From NCBI GenBank assembly GCA_030432875.1, contig JAUILP010000011.1:1-64000 (forward strand): DNA of 64,000 nt. Direction: 5' to 3'. Positions 29,014-38,395 of this stretch are shown here, piece after piece. The notes below the pieces were generated by a model. It ran no database searches. It was not told the DNA's origin and saw nothing but the letters and a program-made list of their open reading frames with translations. The position numbers were made by a program, and so were the translations under genes. Every line of letters starts with the position of its first letter. Positions within the stretch are counted from its first letter, which is position 1. This DNA comes from Oligoflexia bacterium (lineage in GTDB: Bacteria; Bdellovibrionota_B; Oligoflexia; Oligoflexales; JAGOVF01).

Positions 29014-29844
29014 ATGTTCCCCAGCACCGAAATTTGCGCAAGTTTCCTGGTCTTACTAGGCCTAAATTGGATCCTCACCTCAAAAAAAACTCCTACGCTT
29101 GGGTATTTAAAAGAAATCCTTATGGAACTGCGCGGCTTCGCCCCAGCGAAACTGTTTCATTTGCTAAACCAAAATAAAGCCGATTATGACATCTCTGCAA
29201 TTTTGCAAAAACTAAAAACCAAAACCCAAGCAGGAGAAAATATCCTATTGTTCACCAGTCGCGCTCTTCAGCTGGTGCTTACGTTAGAAAAGCACCTAGC
29301 CAAATCTCGGCAGCTAAAAAAGGCCATTTTCGTCAGGCATTTTGTCTTACTTAACCTGCTTTTTTTTGCCAAAATATTTCTCATGAGTTTTATGCCAGTA
29401 TTACAGAATCCGCGTTCAATGGATGGCGACCAAATAACCAGCATAGTCTTCTTAGTGATTGCGGTCTTTATTCAGCAGCTTTCGGCTCGTTTTACTGTCC
29501 TTATGTTACCGCATTCATGGATAGGCACCTTGGCGCTCTCACCAATGGCCCTATCATGGGTGTTTATGGATAGGGATAAAAAAATAAGTCAAAAAGTGTT
29601 GCCCTGGGAAAAAGATTTTGAAGATATAAAATGCCTTGAAATAGCCAGTGGCCAGAGCATGCACCAAGACAAAATTCTAATCCTCAGCCAATGGCATGAT
29701 ATTTTGGAATATGACTATCAGAGCAAATTTGAGAGCTTTAGCGAAAAATTTCCGGCGATTGAATTTTTAACGTTTTTGATTCTGAGTGTGCTTTGGCTTG
29801 GCCCAACCATGCTGACCCTGCTTATATCGCTACCATTAACATAG
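29014..29844 (+). CDS. Multi-pass membrane protein, unknown function
   Basis: The protein has 276 residues and about four hydrophobic segments: 6-21, 105-124, 135-170 (possibly two) and 250-272. Between the first two lies a basic helical stretch (residues about 22-100). Between the last ones is a cytoplasmic-looking acidic loop with MDRDKKISQKVLPWEKDF. I do not recognise a family. The start has only a weak GA-rich ribosome site. It converges on the 143-residue protein with 13 bases between stops. Confidence 0.6.
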   Translation: MFPSTEICASFLVLLGLNWILTSKKTPTLGYLKEILMELRGFAPAKLFHLLNQNKADYDISAILQKLKTKTQAGENILLFTSRALQLVLTLEKHLAKSRQLKKAIFVRHFVLLNLLFFAKIFLMSFMPVLQNPRSMDGDQITSIVFLVIAVFIQQLSARFTVLMLPHSWIGTLALSPMALSWVFMDRDKKISQKVLPWEKDFEDIKCLEIASGQSMHQDKILILSQWHDILEYDYQSKFESFSEKFPAIEFLTFLILSVLWLGPTMLTLLISLPLT

Positions 29845-29857
29845 GAAATCAGGAATT

Positions 29858-30289
29858 TCAGCTATCAAAAGTCTTTTTATCTGCAGCGGCGAGAATTTGA
29901 TCAGCCAAATTTTCGAGTTTTTTGTTAAAAATCTGCCCACGCAAATAAATTTTTATATTGTTATGCTCATAATCAGCCCAATCAATGGGTAAAAAAACTT
30001 CGCCACCTGACTGAAAATACGTCTCTAAATAGCTATCAATATAATCGCTCAGGATAATTAAACCTTCTTCTGCCGAAAGATTAAACTCATTAAGTTCTAT
30101 GCGCCCATCGATAGGATAATAAAAACTTTGATCAGCCGTTGCCAAAGTGACCGTAACACTCGCCACATCTTTTTGATGATCGAAGAGAACGGTAAAAAAC
30201 CGGTCTCCCAGATAGCCTGTATATTTGCTATCTAAAAGATTAGCTATTTTAAGAGCAAGATCAGAAAAATCTTGGCTAACTGAAGTCAT
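29858..30289 (-). CDS. Unknown cytoplasmic protein
   Basis: This 143-residue acidic protein has no signal peptide or membrane segment. It looks alpha/beta, with a helical start (LALKIANLLDSKY), beta strands (FFTVLFDHQKDVASVTVTL) and a C-terminal helix. GGAAGG lies 10 bases before the ATG. It follows the 615-residue gene by 59 bases on the same strand, so the two probably form an operon. Family not recognised. Confidence 0.6.
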   Translation of the reverse strand: MTSVSQDFSDLALKIANLLDSKYTGYLGDRFFTVLFDHQKDVASVTVTLATADQSFYYPIDGRIELNEFNLSAEEGLIILSDYIDSYLETYFQSGGEVFLPIDWADYEHNNIKIYLRGQIFNKKLENLADQILAAADKKTFDS

Positions 30290-30348
30290 GGGTGCGTATC
30301 CTTCCTATGGAGAATTTAGATTGATCGGATGTTATTAAATCTCAACCT

Positions 30349-32196
30349 TTAAAGTTGGTGTTCTTTGCCTAAATTATCTTGTGGCTTAGGAGGAACATGA
30401 TGATCCCCAGATATGATGCTGCTTTCAAAGTCAAGCAAATCCTTCAAATCACTCAAGGCCTCTTCAGCAATTGCTGCAAAATTTATTGTTGGTACTAAAG
30501 GTGATTGCGGGGAAACCTGCCATGTTAAGTCTTTTAGAAGCGTCTCTTTTAGGTCTTTAAAAAAGCCAACATCAGACACCCCGTTCGGATGTTTTTCTTG
30601 ATTTAAAAATGCGGCTGTCTCGCGAAGATAACTCAGCAAATAACCCAAGGCATCAAGATTGCTATTCAGACCAAGATCATAACCATAGGAGCGAGCCAAA
30701 GTGAGTAAAGCTAAGGATTTAAGCGTCTCATTAATGAGAATATGAGCATCACGAACAGTGGCAATAAGATGAAATTTATTCGCATTTTCAGATACCTTTT
30801 TTCCCTGCGCCAGTCCGGCATCCTTAGGCAACTTTCGCTGAACAAATGAAGCCGGAATACAAGGAAAGCGATTAAACTGGTTAACAAAAAGAGAATACAT
30901 AGGCTCGTGAAACACAAAAGCAAAAGCCTTCTCAAGTTCACTCAAAAGAGATCCAAATTTTTGTGCATCGTGATACTTGAGTATTTTTTCCTTTAGGTCT
31001 ATGAGACCCATAAGGGAATTTAAAATATCCTTCTGGTAGGAGTGCATTACAGCATGGGAAAAGCGAAAAATTGACTTTAAAGGCAAAAAATCGACGAGTT
31101 CAACGCCACGACTTACTCTACCTTCGCTCAAAATTTCTAGCCCTAAACTTAGAAGCGCTTTGACACCCTGTAAAATACCCTTCATTTTTACGAGATCACT
31201 CGGCTCTACCTTACAGACTTGCGAAGCCGCATTAACAATAAATATCAACTGATCCTGACAGTTTTTTAGAGCACCGGATAAACTTTTATCGAGGGACTGC
31301 AAGTCCTTTGTTCTGAGTTCATCCATGACCTGATCAAAAAAATCTCCTTGAACATGGAGACCAGGCAAGGCCTCCTCAAAATGATTTACCTTGGAAAGTC
31401 TCTGGCCATCAGCCTGACCACGGCGCCGCAAAATCTCCTGCTTGAGATCACTAAAGGCAAGGGGTTTAAACAAATCTAAACTCTCACTAAAATCAACATA
31501 ACCATCTTCCTCCATTCTTGCCCGGCGAAACTGAGTCGCAAGCAATAATTGCTCTCCTGGTGGCAAACTATGGGCATGGAGTAACAAAGACATGGTATAC
31601 TCGAGATTAAATTCCAGTCCCTGCGTGATCAGCTGGTTAAGAAACTCCTCTTCCTCATTGCTCACATTGATGAAGGCATAATAAATTTCATTTCCTGGCA
31701 ATGGCGTAAATTTATCTTGAAACCCTCTCTGGAGATTTTCAAATTCTTCCTGAGTGCACACAACAACCTTTTGACTTAGGGCTGCGAGTTGAAACTCTTC
31801 CTCAAAAGCGAAGAATCGGGCTGGGAGCTGATCAGGTTGCGAGAAGCTTGCTAGACTAAGCCACTGCTTTAATTTCAGTAGACTTATTTCATCATCAACC
31901 CAGGCTTCTCGATCCATAACTTGCTGAAACTGCTCTGACGAAAGGCAAGAGAGTACCTCACTTAAGACCTCATCTTCTGTTTGCTTTAGGCTTAAATACA
32001 GCATATTAATATCAAGCCCTTCTACCAGTGAAACTAGGTCCTGATCATTTTGAATATGCTTAGCAAAATTTATAAGATTTAGAGCCTTAAACGAAGCCTC
32101 TTGCACAGAAGCCGCATCAGAAAAAACTTGCAATCCGGCATTCAGATGACGTGCCCTTGAGATGATTTCTGATTGATCGTTTAGAAGTAAACTCAT
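30349..32196 (-). CDS. Large helical protein, possibly DUF6178-like
   Basis: The protein has 615 residues, is mostly alpha-helical and soluble, with no signal peptide. The segments VMDREAWVDDEISLLKLKQW and LLATQFRRARMEEDGYVDF remind me of DUF6178 proteins found in deltaproteobacteria, but I recall only the style, so treat this as tentative. The ATG is preceded by GAGGAG. It is the first gene of a two-gene minus-strand unit and is divergent from the polyprenyl synthase. Confidence 0.6.
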   Translation of the reverse strand: MSLLLNDQSEIISRARHLNAGLQVFSDAASVQEASFKALNLINFAKHIQNDQDLVSLVEGLDINMLYLSLKQTEDEVLSEVLSCLSSEQFQQVMDREAWVDDEISLLKLKQWLSLASFSQPDQLPARFFAFEEEFQLAALSQKVVVCTQEEFENLQRGFQDKFTPLPGNEIYYAFINVSNEEEEFLNQLITQGLEFNLEYTMSLLLHAHSLPPGEQLLLATQFRRARMEEDGYVDFSESLDLFKPLAFSDLKQEILRRRGQADGQRLSKVNHFEEALPGLHVQGDFFDQVMDELRTKDLQSLDKSLSGALKNCQDQLIFIVNAASQVCKVEPSDLVKMKGILQGVKALLSLGLEILSEGRVSRGVELVDFLPLKSIFRFSHAVMHSYQKDILNSLMGLIDLKEKILKYHDAQKFGSLLSELEKAFAFVFHEPMYSLFVNQFNRFPCIPASFVQRKLPKDAGLAQGKKVSENANKFHLIATVRDAHILINETLKSLALLTLARSYGYDLGLNSNLDALGYLLSYLRETAAFLNQEKHPNGVSDVGFFKDLKETLLKDLTWQVSPQSPLVPTINFAAIAEEALSDLKDLLDFESSIISGDHHVPPKPQDNLGKEHQL

Positions 32197-32531
32197 CCAG
32201 ACTCCTCGTAATTAATTCGTGAGCTCAATTTATATATTTGTTCGCAGCCCCTTCATACAGGATTTTTGGCATTTTTTCCATAAAAAACAATCATCTTTGG
32301 GTCTTTAAGGGCAAAAAAAATCCATTTTAGAGGTCAACAGCTTAATATTGCCGTTCCGATAAAGAGCCTCCATAGATAAACTAGTTGACGGAATGTGATT
32401 TTATCCATATAAAATTGCATTAAAAAAGGATATACCCTATATTTCTTTGTTACTTAATAATACGCCTCGTTTAAAGGGCGTAACACGTATATCTGATTGA
32501 TTATATTAATTTTCTTGAGATACTGGAGCTT
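32197..32531. other. Divergent intergenic region before the polyprenyl synthase
   Basis: 335 bases with the plus-strand promoter at 32385-32413 (listed separately) and a leader of roughly 110 bases. For the minus-strand gene I see only a possible TTGACC near 32337 without a good -10 partner. Confidence 0.5.
32385..32413 (+). promoter_or_regulatory. Sigma-70 type promoter for the polyprenyl synthase / M16 operon
   Basis: -35 TTGACG (32385-32390, 5 of 6), 17-base spacer and -10 TATAAA (32408-32413, 5 of 6). The start would fall near 32420, about 110 bases before the ATG at 32532. Confidence 0.7.
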
Positions 32532-33596
32532 ATGAGCACTGAAAATCTTCAACCTACTGAAAACCCTGGAGCCCAAGAATCTGGCACCAGTTATACTTCA
32601 GTCTCCAGAGATATCACCAATCAAATCATTGCCTCGGCATTTGCTCCAGTAAAATCCCAACTAAATCAGCTAAATAAAAACATTTCCTCCTATGTGGTCT
32701 GTGAAACACAAGTCGCGCAAGATGTGCTCAACCATGTATTAAATGCGGGTGGAAAAAGGATAAGACCTGCCATATTTTTTATGTCCGCACGACTTTGCGC
32801 TTATGCGGGCGATCATTTGATCCCTATGGCAGCAGTCGCAGAGTTTATCCATACAGCTAGCCTTCTTCATGATGACGTCATAGACGATAGCAAACTCAGG
32901 CGAGGGCAGCCCTCTGGCAATGCTATTTGGGGAGACCGCGTCGCTATTCTTGTTGGTGACCTTATTTATGCGCGCGCGAGTGAGATGATGGCTGAAACCG
33001 GATGTATAGAAGTTGTGAAAACTTATGCAAAAGCAATTCGCATCATGAGTGAAGGTGAAATCCTTCAACTTGAGAGTCTTTTTTCCATTAACTTTAGTCG
33101 CGATGATTATTTTAAGGTCTTATTTGGAAAAACTGGCATTTTAATAGCCTCTCTCTGCCAAGTAGCAGGTATTTTAGCAAAACTACCCAAAAAAGAAACT
33201 CAGGCACTCTATGATTTTGGTCTTAACGTAGGTTATGCGTTTCAGCTACTTGATGATGCTCTCGATTACTCTGGCGATGATCTTACTTTAGGCAAAAAAA
33301 AATATACGGATTTAGTTGAAGGAAAATTTACTCTTCCGCTTATAATCGCTTATGAAAAATCAACACCCGGTGAAAAATCTTTAATTATTGATATTTTAAG
33401 TAAAAAAAGTAGGCTTGATGCTGATATAGAAAATATCATGGCTTTGATTAAAAAATACTCTTCTCGGGAAGAAACCTTAAATTTAGCTTCTGAATACACA
33501 GAGAAAGCCATGGCAAGCCTTTCAGTCTTTCCTCCCAGTCCTGAAAGAGAAGACCTGGAGAATTTAGCTCGATTTTTATTGCACCGCATATTTTAA
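32532..33596 (+). CDS. Polyprenyl diphosphate synthase (trans-isoprenyl, long chain)
   Basis: The enzyme extends allylic diphosphates with isopentenyl diphosphate to make the side chain of respiratory quinones. It has 354 residues, about 30 more than usual because of a polar N-terminal extension. Motifs are GGKRIRPA (73-80), the first Asp-rich site HDDVIDD (113-119) with KLRRGQPSGN, and the second site LLDDALDYSG near 245. Chain length cannot be read from sequence alone, so octaprenyl/IspB or heptaprenyl type both fit. It overlaps the M16 gene by one base (TAATG). Confidence 0.93.
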   Translation: MSTENLQPTENPGAQESGTSYTSVSRDITNQIIASAFAPVKSQLNQLNKNISSYVVCETQVAQDVLNHVLNAGGKRIRPAIFFMSARLCAYAGDHLIPMAAVAEFIHTASLLHDDVIDDSKLRRGQPSGNAIWGDRVAILVGDLIYARASEMMAETGCIEVVKTYAKAIRIMSEGEILQLESLFSINFSRDDYFKVLFGKTGILIASLCQVAGILAKLPKKETQALYDFGLNVGYAFQLLDDALDYSGDDLTLGKKKYTDLVEGKFTLPLIIAYEKSTPGEKSLIIDILSKKSRLDADIENIMALIKKYSSREETLNLASEYTEKAMASLSVFPPSPEREDLENLARFLLHRIF

Positions 33597-34954
33597 TGGA
33601 TCAAAATTTGGCACCGACTTCGCGAAATTTCCGCTTAGATACCAGTTTAAAACAAAGGTATAAAACCCTGACCGCTAACCTCATTCCTTTTCAAACGGAT
33701 GAGGGCTTAAAAGCTGTTTACGTACCTGTTACCAACACTCTAGATTTTCGTATCAATGCTTTTATCAAAGTTGGGGTCGTGCATGAACCTAAGGGCGAGA
33801 ATGGGATCAGTCATCTCCTTGAACATTTGATGTTTCGAGGAAGCGCGTCATATCCTGATGCTTTTAAGCTAGCGGCTGCTTTCGAGGCGCTTGGTGGAGA
33901 CTGGAACGCTTCTACAGCATATGAGTGTACCGAATATTGGTATCAAGGTTTGTTTAAGGATTATGGGGAAATCCTTAAGATATTTGCCGACTTTTTTATG
34001 AACCCGACTTTTCAAGATATAGATATCGAGAGAAAAATTATTTTGAGTGAGATTGAGGGGGATACAAACGAATATGGACACATTATTGATCCCTATTACC
34101 ACCTCAATGATCTCTATTGGCCAACGTCTTCACTCGCTCAACCCATATTGGGGAGCAAAGCGTCACTGGCTTCCATTGCCGTTCCAAAAGTAAGGGCTTA
34201 TTTTGAGCAGTATTACAATACGTCAAATACCGGATTTTGCTTACTGGGTCGCAAAAAGTCAGCTGATCGCATAATGCGCGACTTTTGTACCAATTTTAAA
34301 GGCTTTAATGCCAAAGGCACCGAGGCCAAGCATCTTCATCTCGATACTGAGTTTATAGGCCCTACATTTAGAGGTATTGAAAATCCTGATAGCCAGCATG
34401 AAGTCTATATTTCATTTCGCTTACCCCCACGTCACCACAGTGATTTGAACATTATCCGTCTCATTGTCAATTTGCTAACTGGTGGCTACTGCTCATTGCT
34501 TATGCGAGAGCTTCGTGAAAAAATGGCCCTGGCTTATGAGCTAGATGCCGAGCTTATCACCTATCATGATGCTTCTTTATTGGTTATTTCCGCTTCCGTG
34601 AGTCCTGAAAATTTGCACCCATTCGTCAAAAAAACTATTTCTCTCCTGAGCATATTTAAAAATCAGGGCCCAGAAAATGACGATCTTGACCGCGCTAAAA
34701 AACAAATAACTTATAGTTTTGGCCGTGTTTTTGAAGATGACGGTATCCTCATTGGACTAATTAGCAAAAAATTCACCGAAGCTAAGGAAACTTCACTTTT
34801 AGAAGATGTAGAAGAAATTCTTAGCGTATCAAGACAACAAATCCGCGCTGTTGCTGAAAAATATTTTGTCGCCTCTGAAGCTAGTATTCTTCTTATAGGC
34901 CCTGAGGCAGAATCAAAAAAAGCATCTTGTTTAGAAATTCTCATGAAAATTTAG
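33596..34954 (+). CDS. M16 family zinc peptidase
   Basis: The protein has 452 residues. The inverted zinc motif HLLEH (73-77) is followed by FRGSASYPDAF, then EALGGDWNASTAYECTEYW, and the third ligand in ILSEIEGD (about residue 152). These are the hallmarks of the active-type M16B processing peptidase. There is no signal peptide, so it is probably cytoplasmic. The ATG overlaps the stop of the polyprenyl synthase, so translation is coupled. M16B enzymes often act as dimers; a partner subunit is not encoded here. Confidence 0.92.
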   Translation: MDQNLAPTSRNFRLDTSLKQRYKTLTANLIPFQTDEGLKAVYVPVTNTLDFRINAFIKVGVVHEPKGENGISHLLEHLMFRGSASYPDAFKLAAAFEALGGDWNASTAYECTEYWYQGLFKDYGEILKIFADFFMNPTFQDIDIERKIILSEIEGDTNEYGHIIDPYYHLNDLYWPTSSLAQPILGSKASLASIAVPKVRAYFEQYYNTSNTGFCLLGRKKSADRIMRDFCTNFKGFNAKGTEAKHLHLDTEFIGPTFRGIENPDSQHEVYISFRLPPRHHSDLNIIRLIVNLLTGGYCSLLMRELREKMALAYELDAELITYHDASLLVISASVSPENLHPFVKKTISLLSIFKNQGPENDDLDRAKKQITYSFGRVFEDDGILIGLISKKFTEAKETSLLEDVEEILSVSRQQIRAVAEKYFVASEASILLIGPEAESKKASCLEILMKI

Positions 34955-35153
34955 GCGCGCCGATTGATTCGGATATAGAGCTACTCTCTCCATTTTAAAT
35001 AGACCCTCAATAAATATACTCCACTTCTCCATAATAAGAACATGGCGCTTTGATTTTCGCCACAACTCCAATCAGCTATCTACCTAAAAAATATACACTA
35101 ATTTAACATTCGCCCTTATGCGTACTCTATGGCGTCCTCTATATTGAAAAGTC

Positions 35154-35181
35154 GGTAATTATAAATTTCATTTAAATTACC
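35154..35181. promoter_or_regulatory. Inverted repeat upstream of a secreted protein gene
   Basis: GGTAATT (35154-35160) and AATTACC (35175-35181) are perfect 7-base arms 14 bases apart, centred about 100 bases before the ATG at 35270. The 315-base gap from 34955 holds nothing else I can name. It could be an operator for this gene; the AT-rich arms make chance possible. Confidence 0.35.
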
Positions 35182-35269
35182 AATTTGGCATATTCCACTC
35201 GTGAACGGCTCTTAACTAATATGAATATTAAGTGCGAAACTCAAAACAATTTTTTTAAAGGAATCAATC

Positions 35270-35833
35270 ATGAACATCAAACTCACCGCCACCATTAGCT
35301 CACTCATCCTTAGCTGCTTTGTTGCCTACCAAAACAGTTCCGCTACTGAAGCCCAAGGAAAAAATATGGACACTTTTCCAATTGATGAGAATCCCATGTT
35401 GTGTGCACAGATTTATGGCCACCTTATTAATAGTGCTGGCGAATGCCGTGAGTATAGGGATAGCTGTAAAAAAGCGATTTTAGAAGGTGAAGGGTTTAAA
35501 ACGGACATGCCCATGGGACATGTCTGTGCCAGTGCTGAATTACCTTATAATTTTGAAACTGTACAAGATCTTGCTGATATCGGGAACGCTTCAGCCATCA
35601 GTGTTATGGCTATCATGACAGAACTCATTGATAATAAAGGTTACACAGAAATTAGTTCAACAGGGGTAAAACTCGATAGCTCAGCTCGAGACCAGCGCGT
35701 TCAATTAACGAAAGAACTCAGGCATATCTCTGACGGACTAAAGATTGTCGTCACTATTTCACAACATGTTGCGGCAGCTTATCCTAGCATCGATAAAGTA
35801 GAGCTTATTCCTACTGTTTACCCTATGTATTAA
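35270..35833 (+). CDS. Small secreted protein, unknown function
   Basis: The protein has 187 residues. The signal peptide covers about 1-25. LILSC at 12-16 could be a lipobox, so it may be a lipoprotein. Five cysteines lie in the N-terminal half (NPMLCAQIYGH, AGECREYRDSCKKA, GHVCAS), then a helical C-terminal half. AAAGGA precedes the ATG. It stands alone with a clear terminator downstream. No family recognised. Confidence 0.7.
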   Translation: MNIKLTATISSLILSCFVAYQNSSATEAQGKNMDTFPIDENPMLCAQIYGHLINSAGECREYRDSCKKAILEGEGFKTDMPMGHVCASAELPYNFETVQDLADIGNASAISVMAIMTELIDNKGYTEISSTGVKLDSSARDQRVQLTKELRHISDGLKIVVTISQHVAAAYPSIDKVELIPTVYPMY

Positions 35834-35906
35834 TAATCATCTTGCACAGAAGCATCCGCTTGGTAAAACTTGAGCGTAAATCATAGCGGTGAAAAATTTT
35901 CAAAAG

Positions 35907-35941
35907 AAGCCTCCTAGAAGTTAAAAATCTGGGAGGCTTTT
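35907..35941 (+). terminator. Intrinsic terminator after the small secreted protein
   Basis: A 12-bp stem AAGCCTCCTAGA (35907-35918) / TCTGGGAGGCTT (35928-35939) with one G-U pair and a 9-base A-rich loop. The stem ends in T residues (35938-35941). The remaining bases up to 36142 hold no gene. Confidence 0.82.
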
Positions 35942-36142
35942 ACATTTATTGTGAAAATACCCATTGTTTGGGCCCCAAAACAGACCTATCTTGTCAGATT
36001 CTCCATAGTTGACGTTAGTATGAATCATTATTTCGTAATTTTATAGAATTTCGGAGCTTGAGCTTATTGTTTTCGATTTGCTAAAATAGCTAAAAATAGG
36101 GTATGTGTTCAAAAATATTTTTTCTATGCCTTAGATTACTTC

Positions 36143-36949
36143 TTAATCTTCTTCGGAATTTAGTTCCAAAATTTTTGAATTGACAGCTTCAGAGACATAT
36201 TTGTCAAGCAACACTCGCGTGTTGGATTGAATAAATTTGACATCTAAAGTTTCACAGGTGATCATCAAGTGGCTGTTCTTGTATATACCCAAACCCACTA
36301 TTTCCGCTATCGTCCCGATGACTCCATTCTCCGCCAATGATTGGTACTTTCCAGCAAAAAAATCATCTATAACTCTAGAATTCCGCCGCCACTTAATGGT
36401 GCTTTTAATTTCATGCATGACTTCTTGACATCCAGCCAACGGAGCGCATTCTGTTCCCAAGGAAAACATAACCGGAGTAAATGAGGAATCTCCATACTCT
36501 GCCACAAATGTCAGATCATCAACTTTCTCTTCTGTCGACAAGTCAGGTGATTCTGAAATTTGATTGATAACTCTATCTAGGTTATCGAAATTGAACAGGT
36601 TGACTGTTGAATGTAAACTAGTTTTCTTATTTGCCGTTGTATCAAATGCAATTGCGGCAGAGCCAAAATTAAGACCTGCAAACTTTTCTATATGCTTCTC
36701 ACCAGATTCATCAATGAAAACTAAATCTAGTTCCTCTGAACTTCTATTTTCTGAGAGTGTGAGGCTTGAATTTTCACTAATTTTACAATGCAGGTAGTCC
36801 TTTATCTGATCATTATCTCTTAGCGTTTGGTGAGTATCTTCTTGAGCAGATTTGACTTCATTATTAATCCCATTTTTTTTATCAACACTGCAGGCAATTG
36901 CTGTAAAGGCCAGAATTAATGATGATAGTTGAAGTAATAAGATACCCAT
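36143..36949 (-). CDS. Lipoprotein, unknown function
   Basis: The protein has 268 residues with a signal peptide ending in LAFTAIAC (Cys20). A charged linker leads into a beta/alpha domain. Two later cysteines (LGTECAPLAGCQE) and one near the end (LMITCETLD) may form a disulfide. No motif is recognised. The gene is monocistronic, with 193 bases and a terminator between it and the converging gene on the left. Confidence 0.72.
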   Translation of the reverse strand: MGILLLQLSSLILAFTAIACSVDKKNGINNEVKSAQEDTHQTLRDNDQIKDYLHCKISENSSLTLSENRSSEELDLVFIDESGEKHIEKFAGLNFGSAAIAFDTTANKKTSLHSTVNLFNFDNLDRVINQISESPDLSTEEKVDDLTFVAEYGDSSFTPVMFSLGTECAPLAGCQEVMHEIKSTIKWRRNSRVIDDFFAGKYQSLAENGVIGTIAEIVGLGIYKNSHLMITCETLDVKFIQSNTRVLLDKYVSEAVNSKILELNSEED

Positions 36950-37269
36950 GACAGTTCTCCTAAATAGGTTTGGGATTTATGGAATATTCTGTGTCAGAGC
37001 AAAAGTCATGCCACTATATAAGCGCAATAATTATTTACATATACACATTAATTGCCTGCCTACTTTATTGACATTTGCCTGTCCAAACTTCATATTCTGC
37101 AACCAGGGGATGCCCTGAAATTATTCATAGAATTTTCTACAATTTTCCCCATTGGGTGAGCAATCTAGCAAGATTTGTTAGAGTATCTTACCAATAATGC
37201 GCAGTATTCTCGTGTTTGTTTTGGGCAGGGAGGATCATAGCATTATATAATCAAGAAACGGGCAGCGAA
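36950..37269. other. Intergenic region with an orphan plus-strand promoter-like pair
   Basis: 320 bases without a gene. On the plus strand TTGACA (37068-37073) is followed after 17 bases by CATATT (37091-37096), a fair sigma-70 pair. No plus-strand gene follows: transcripts would run antisense into the 38.4 kb lipoprotein gene. It may drive a small RNA or be fortuitous. Confidence 0.4.
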
Positions 37270-38358
37270 TTAGAACCCAATAACCGGCTCAAAACTCAAT
37301 CGCGCGCACGTCAAAAGTTCGCCAGGAGTGAAATTTCTAAAATGGACGGCTAAACCCTCATTATTACTAAAGCCTAGGCAGTGATAATTTTTTTCTCTCA
37401 GGCCGGTACTGTGGTCCTGAAACGCAATAAATGTAAATTGCCGGTCAGGACTAACCCGGTCCAAGGGGAAATCGGCAGTAAGACGTAGGGTGTCGCCATC
37501 CTTAAGTATTAGCGATGGTGACTGCATTGTAAAATTCCACAGGGAATCTTTTCCCCCTGTTTTACTTGGATCATTAAGTAGACTCAACGCTTTGCCTACT
37601 TGCTGCACCTTGATGCGGTCATATTCCTGACTCATACTAAATATTTGCCTAGCATCCTCTTCTTCCCCAGGTATGCAGGGAGAAAAGAACAATCTATTTG
37701 CCTCCACCGTCAAACATTTTGGTACACGTAGCCCCACATAATTTGCGGTCTCTCGCCCATCGATGGCCATCACTCTTATTTTTTTTGAAAGCGTATTTCT
37801 TAATGACCGTGAAGCGAGACGCTCAGAATCATCTTTAACAAAATGTAAAACTGCGCATTCTTTGAGGCCGCTGCGAAGTGCATCTTTTTGCAAATGCATA
37901 CGCGCGATGGTTTTAGCGACACAGTCATAACGCCCTGGAGATTTCATAGGTTTTAGGTCACCAGAAATTTCCGGCAGACGTCCCAAATAAAACGTTTCAT
38001 CTGTGGTGCTATCTGGAGTTTTAGCCGAGATCATCTGCTTGAAGAAGGACAGCCTGCTTACAGGCACCGAAGGATTGACTAAGGTGACTTTCGCCATATT
38101 CCATTCGTTAATATTGAGTTGATTATCATATTTAATCCATTGCCGCGCGTCCCCTAGTTTTGCCCAAAAAAGCTCGCCATCTTCTCGCATAGACAGGCAA
38201 AAATCTTTTCCGGCACCTTCAGACTGACATAAGGCAAAGCGCTCCAAAGAATCAGCACCCTGCCATATGCCCAAATCTTTTTGTTTTTTAAAGGTACAGT
38301 TTTGGCACAATAAATTTGCGACAAGAGAAGCCATTAAAAGCTTAAGAATTTGGGCCAT
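37270..38358 (-). CDS. Probable lipoprotein, last gene of the protease operon
   Basis: The protein has 362 residues. The N-terminus is hydrophobic and ends in LLCQNC, so Cys18 or Cys21 could be lipidated; neither lipobox is ideal. The body is beta-rich with scattered cysteines (CAVLHFVKD, VPKCLTVEANRLFFSPC), reminiscent of a ricin-type or carbohydrate-binding beta fold, which is a guess. It begins 37 bases after the outer-membrane protein stop and probably ends that operon. Confidence 0.65.
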   Translation of the reverse strand: MAQILKLLMASLVANLLCQNCTFKKQKDLGIWQGADSLERFALCQSEGAGKDFCLSMREDGELFWAKLGDARQWIKYDNQLNINEWNMAKVTLVNPSVPVSRLSFFKQMISAKTPDSTTDETFYLGRLPEISGDLKPMKSPGRYDCVAKTIARMHLQKDALRSGLKECAVLHFVKDDSERLASRSLRNTLSKKIRVMAIDGRETANYVGLRVPKCLTVEANRLFFSPCIPGEEEDARQIFSMSQEYDRIKVQQVGKALSLLNDPSKTGGKDSLWNFTMQSPSLILKDGDTLRLTADFPLDRVSPDRQFTFIAFQDHSTGLREKNYHCLGFSNNEGLAVHFRNFTPGELLTCARLSFEPVIGF

Positions 38359-38395
38359 AATTAAATTCCTTCTATAGACAAAAATATATCACGCG

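Noticed and set aside
38296-38320. TTGGCAC followed by TTTGC
   Set aside because: Spacing two bases too long and inside the lipoprotein coding region.
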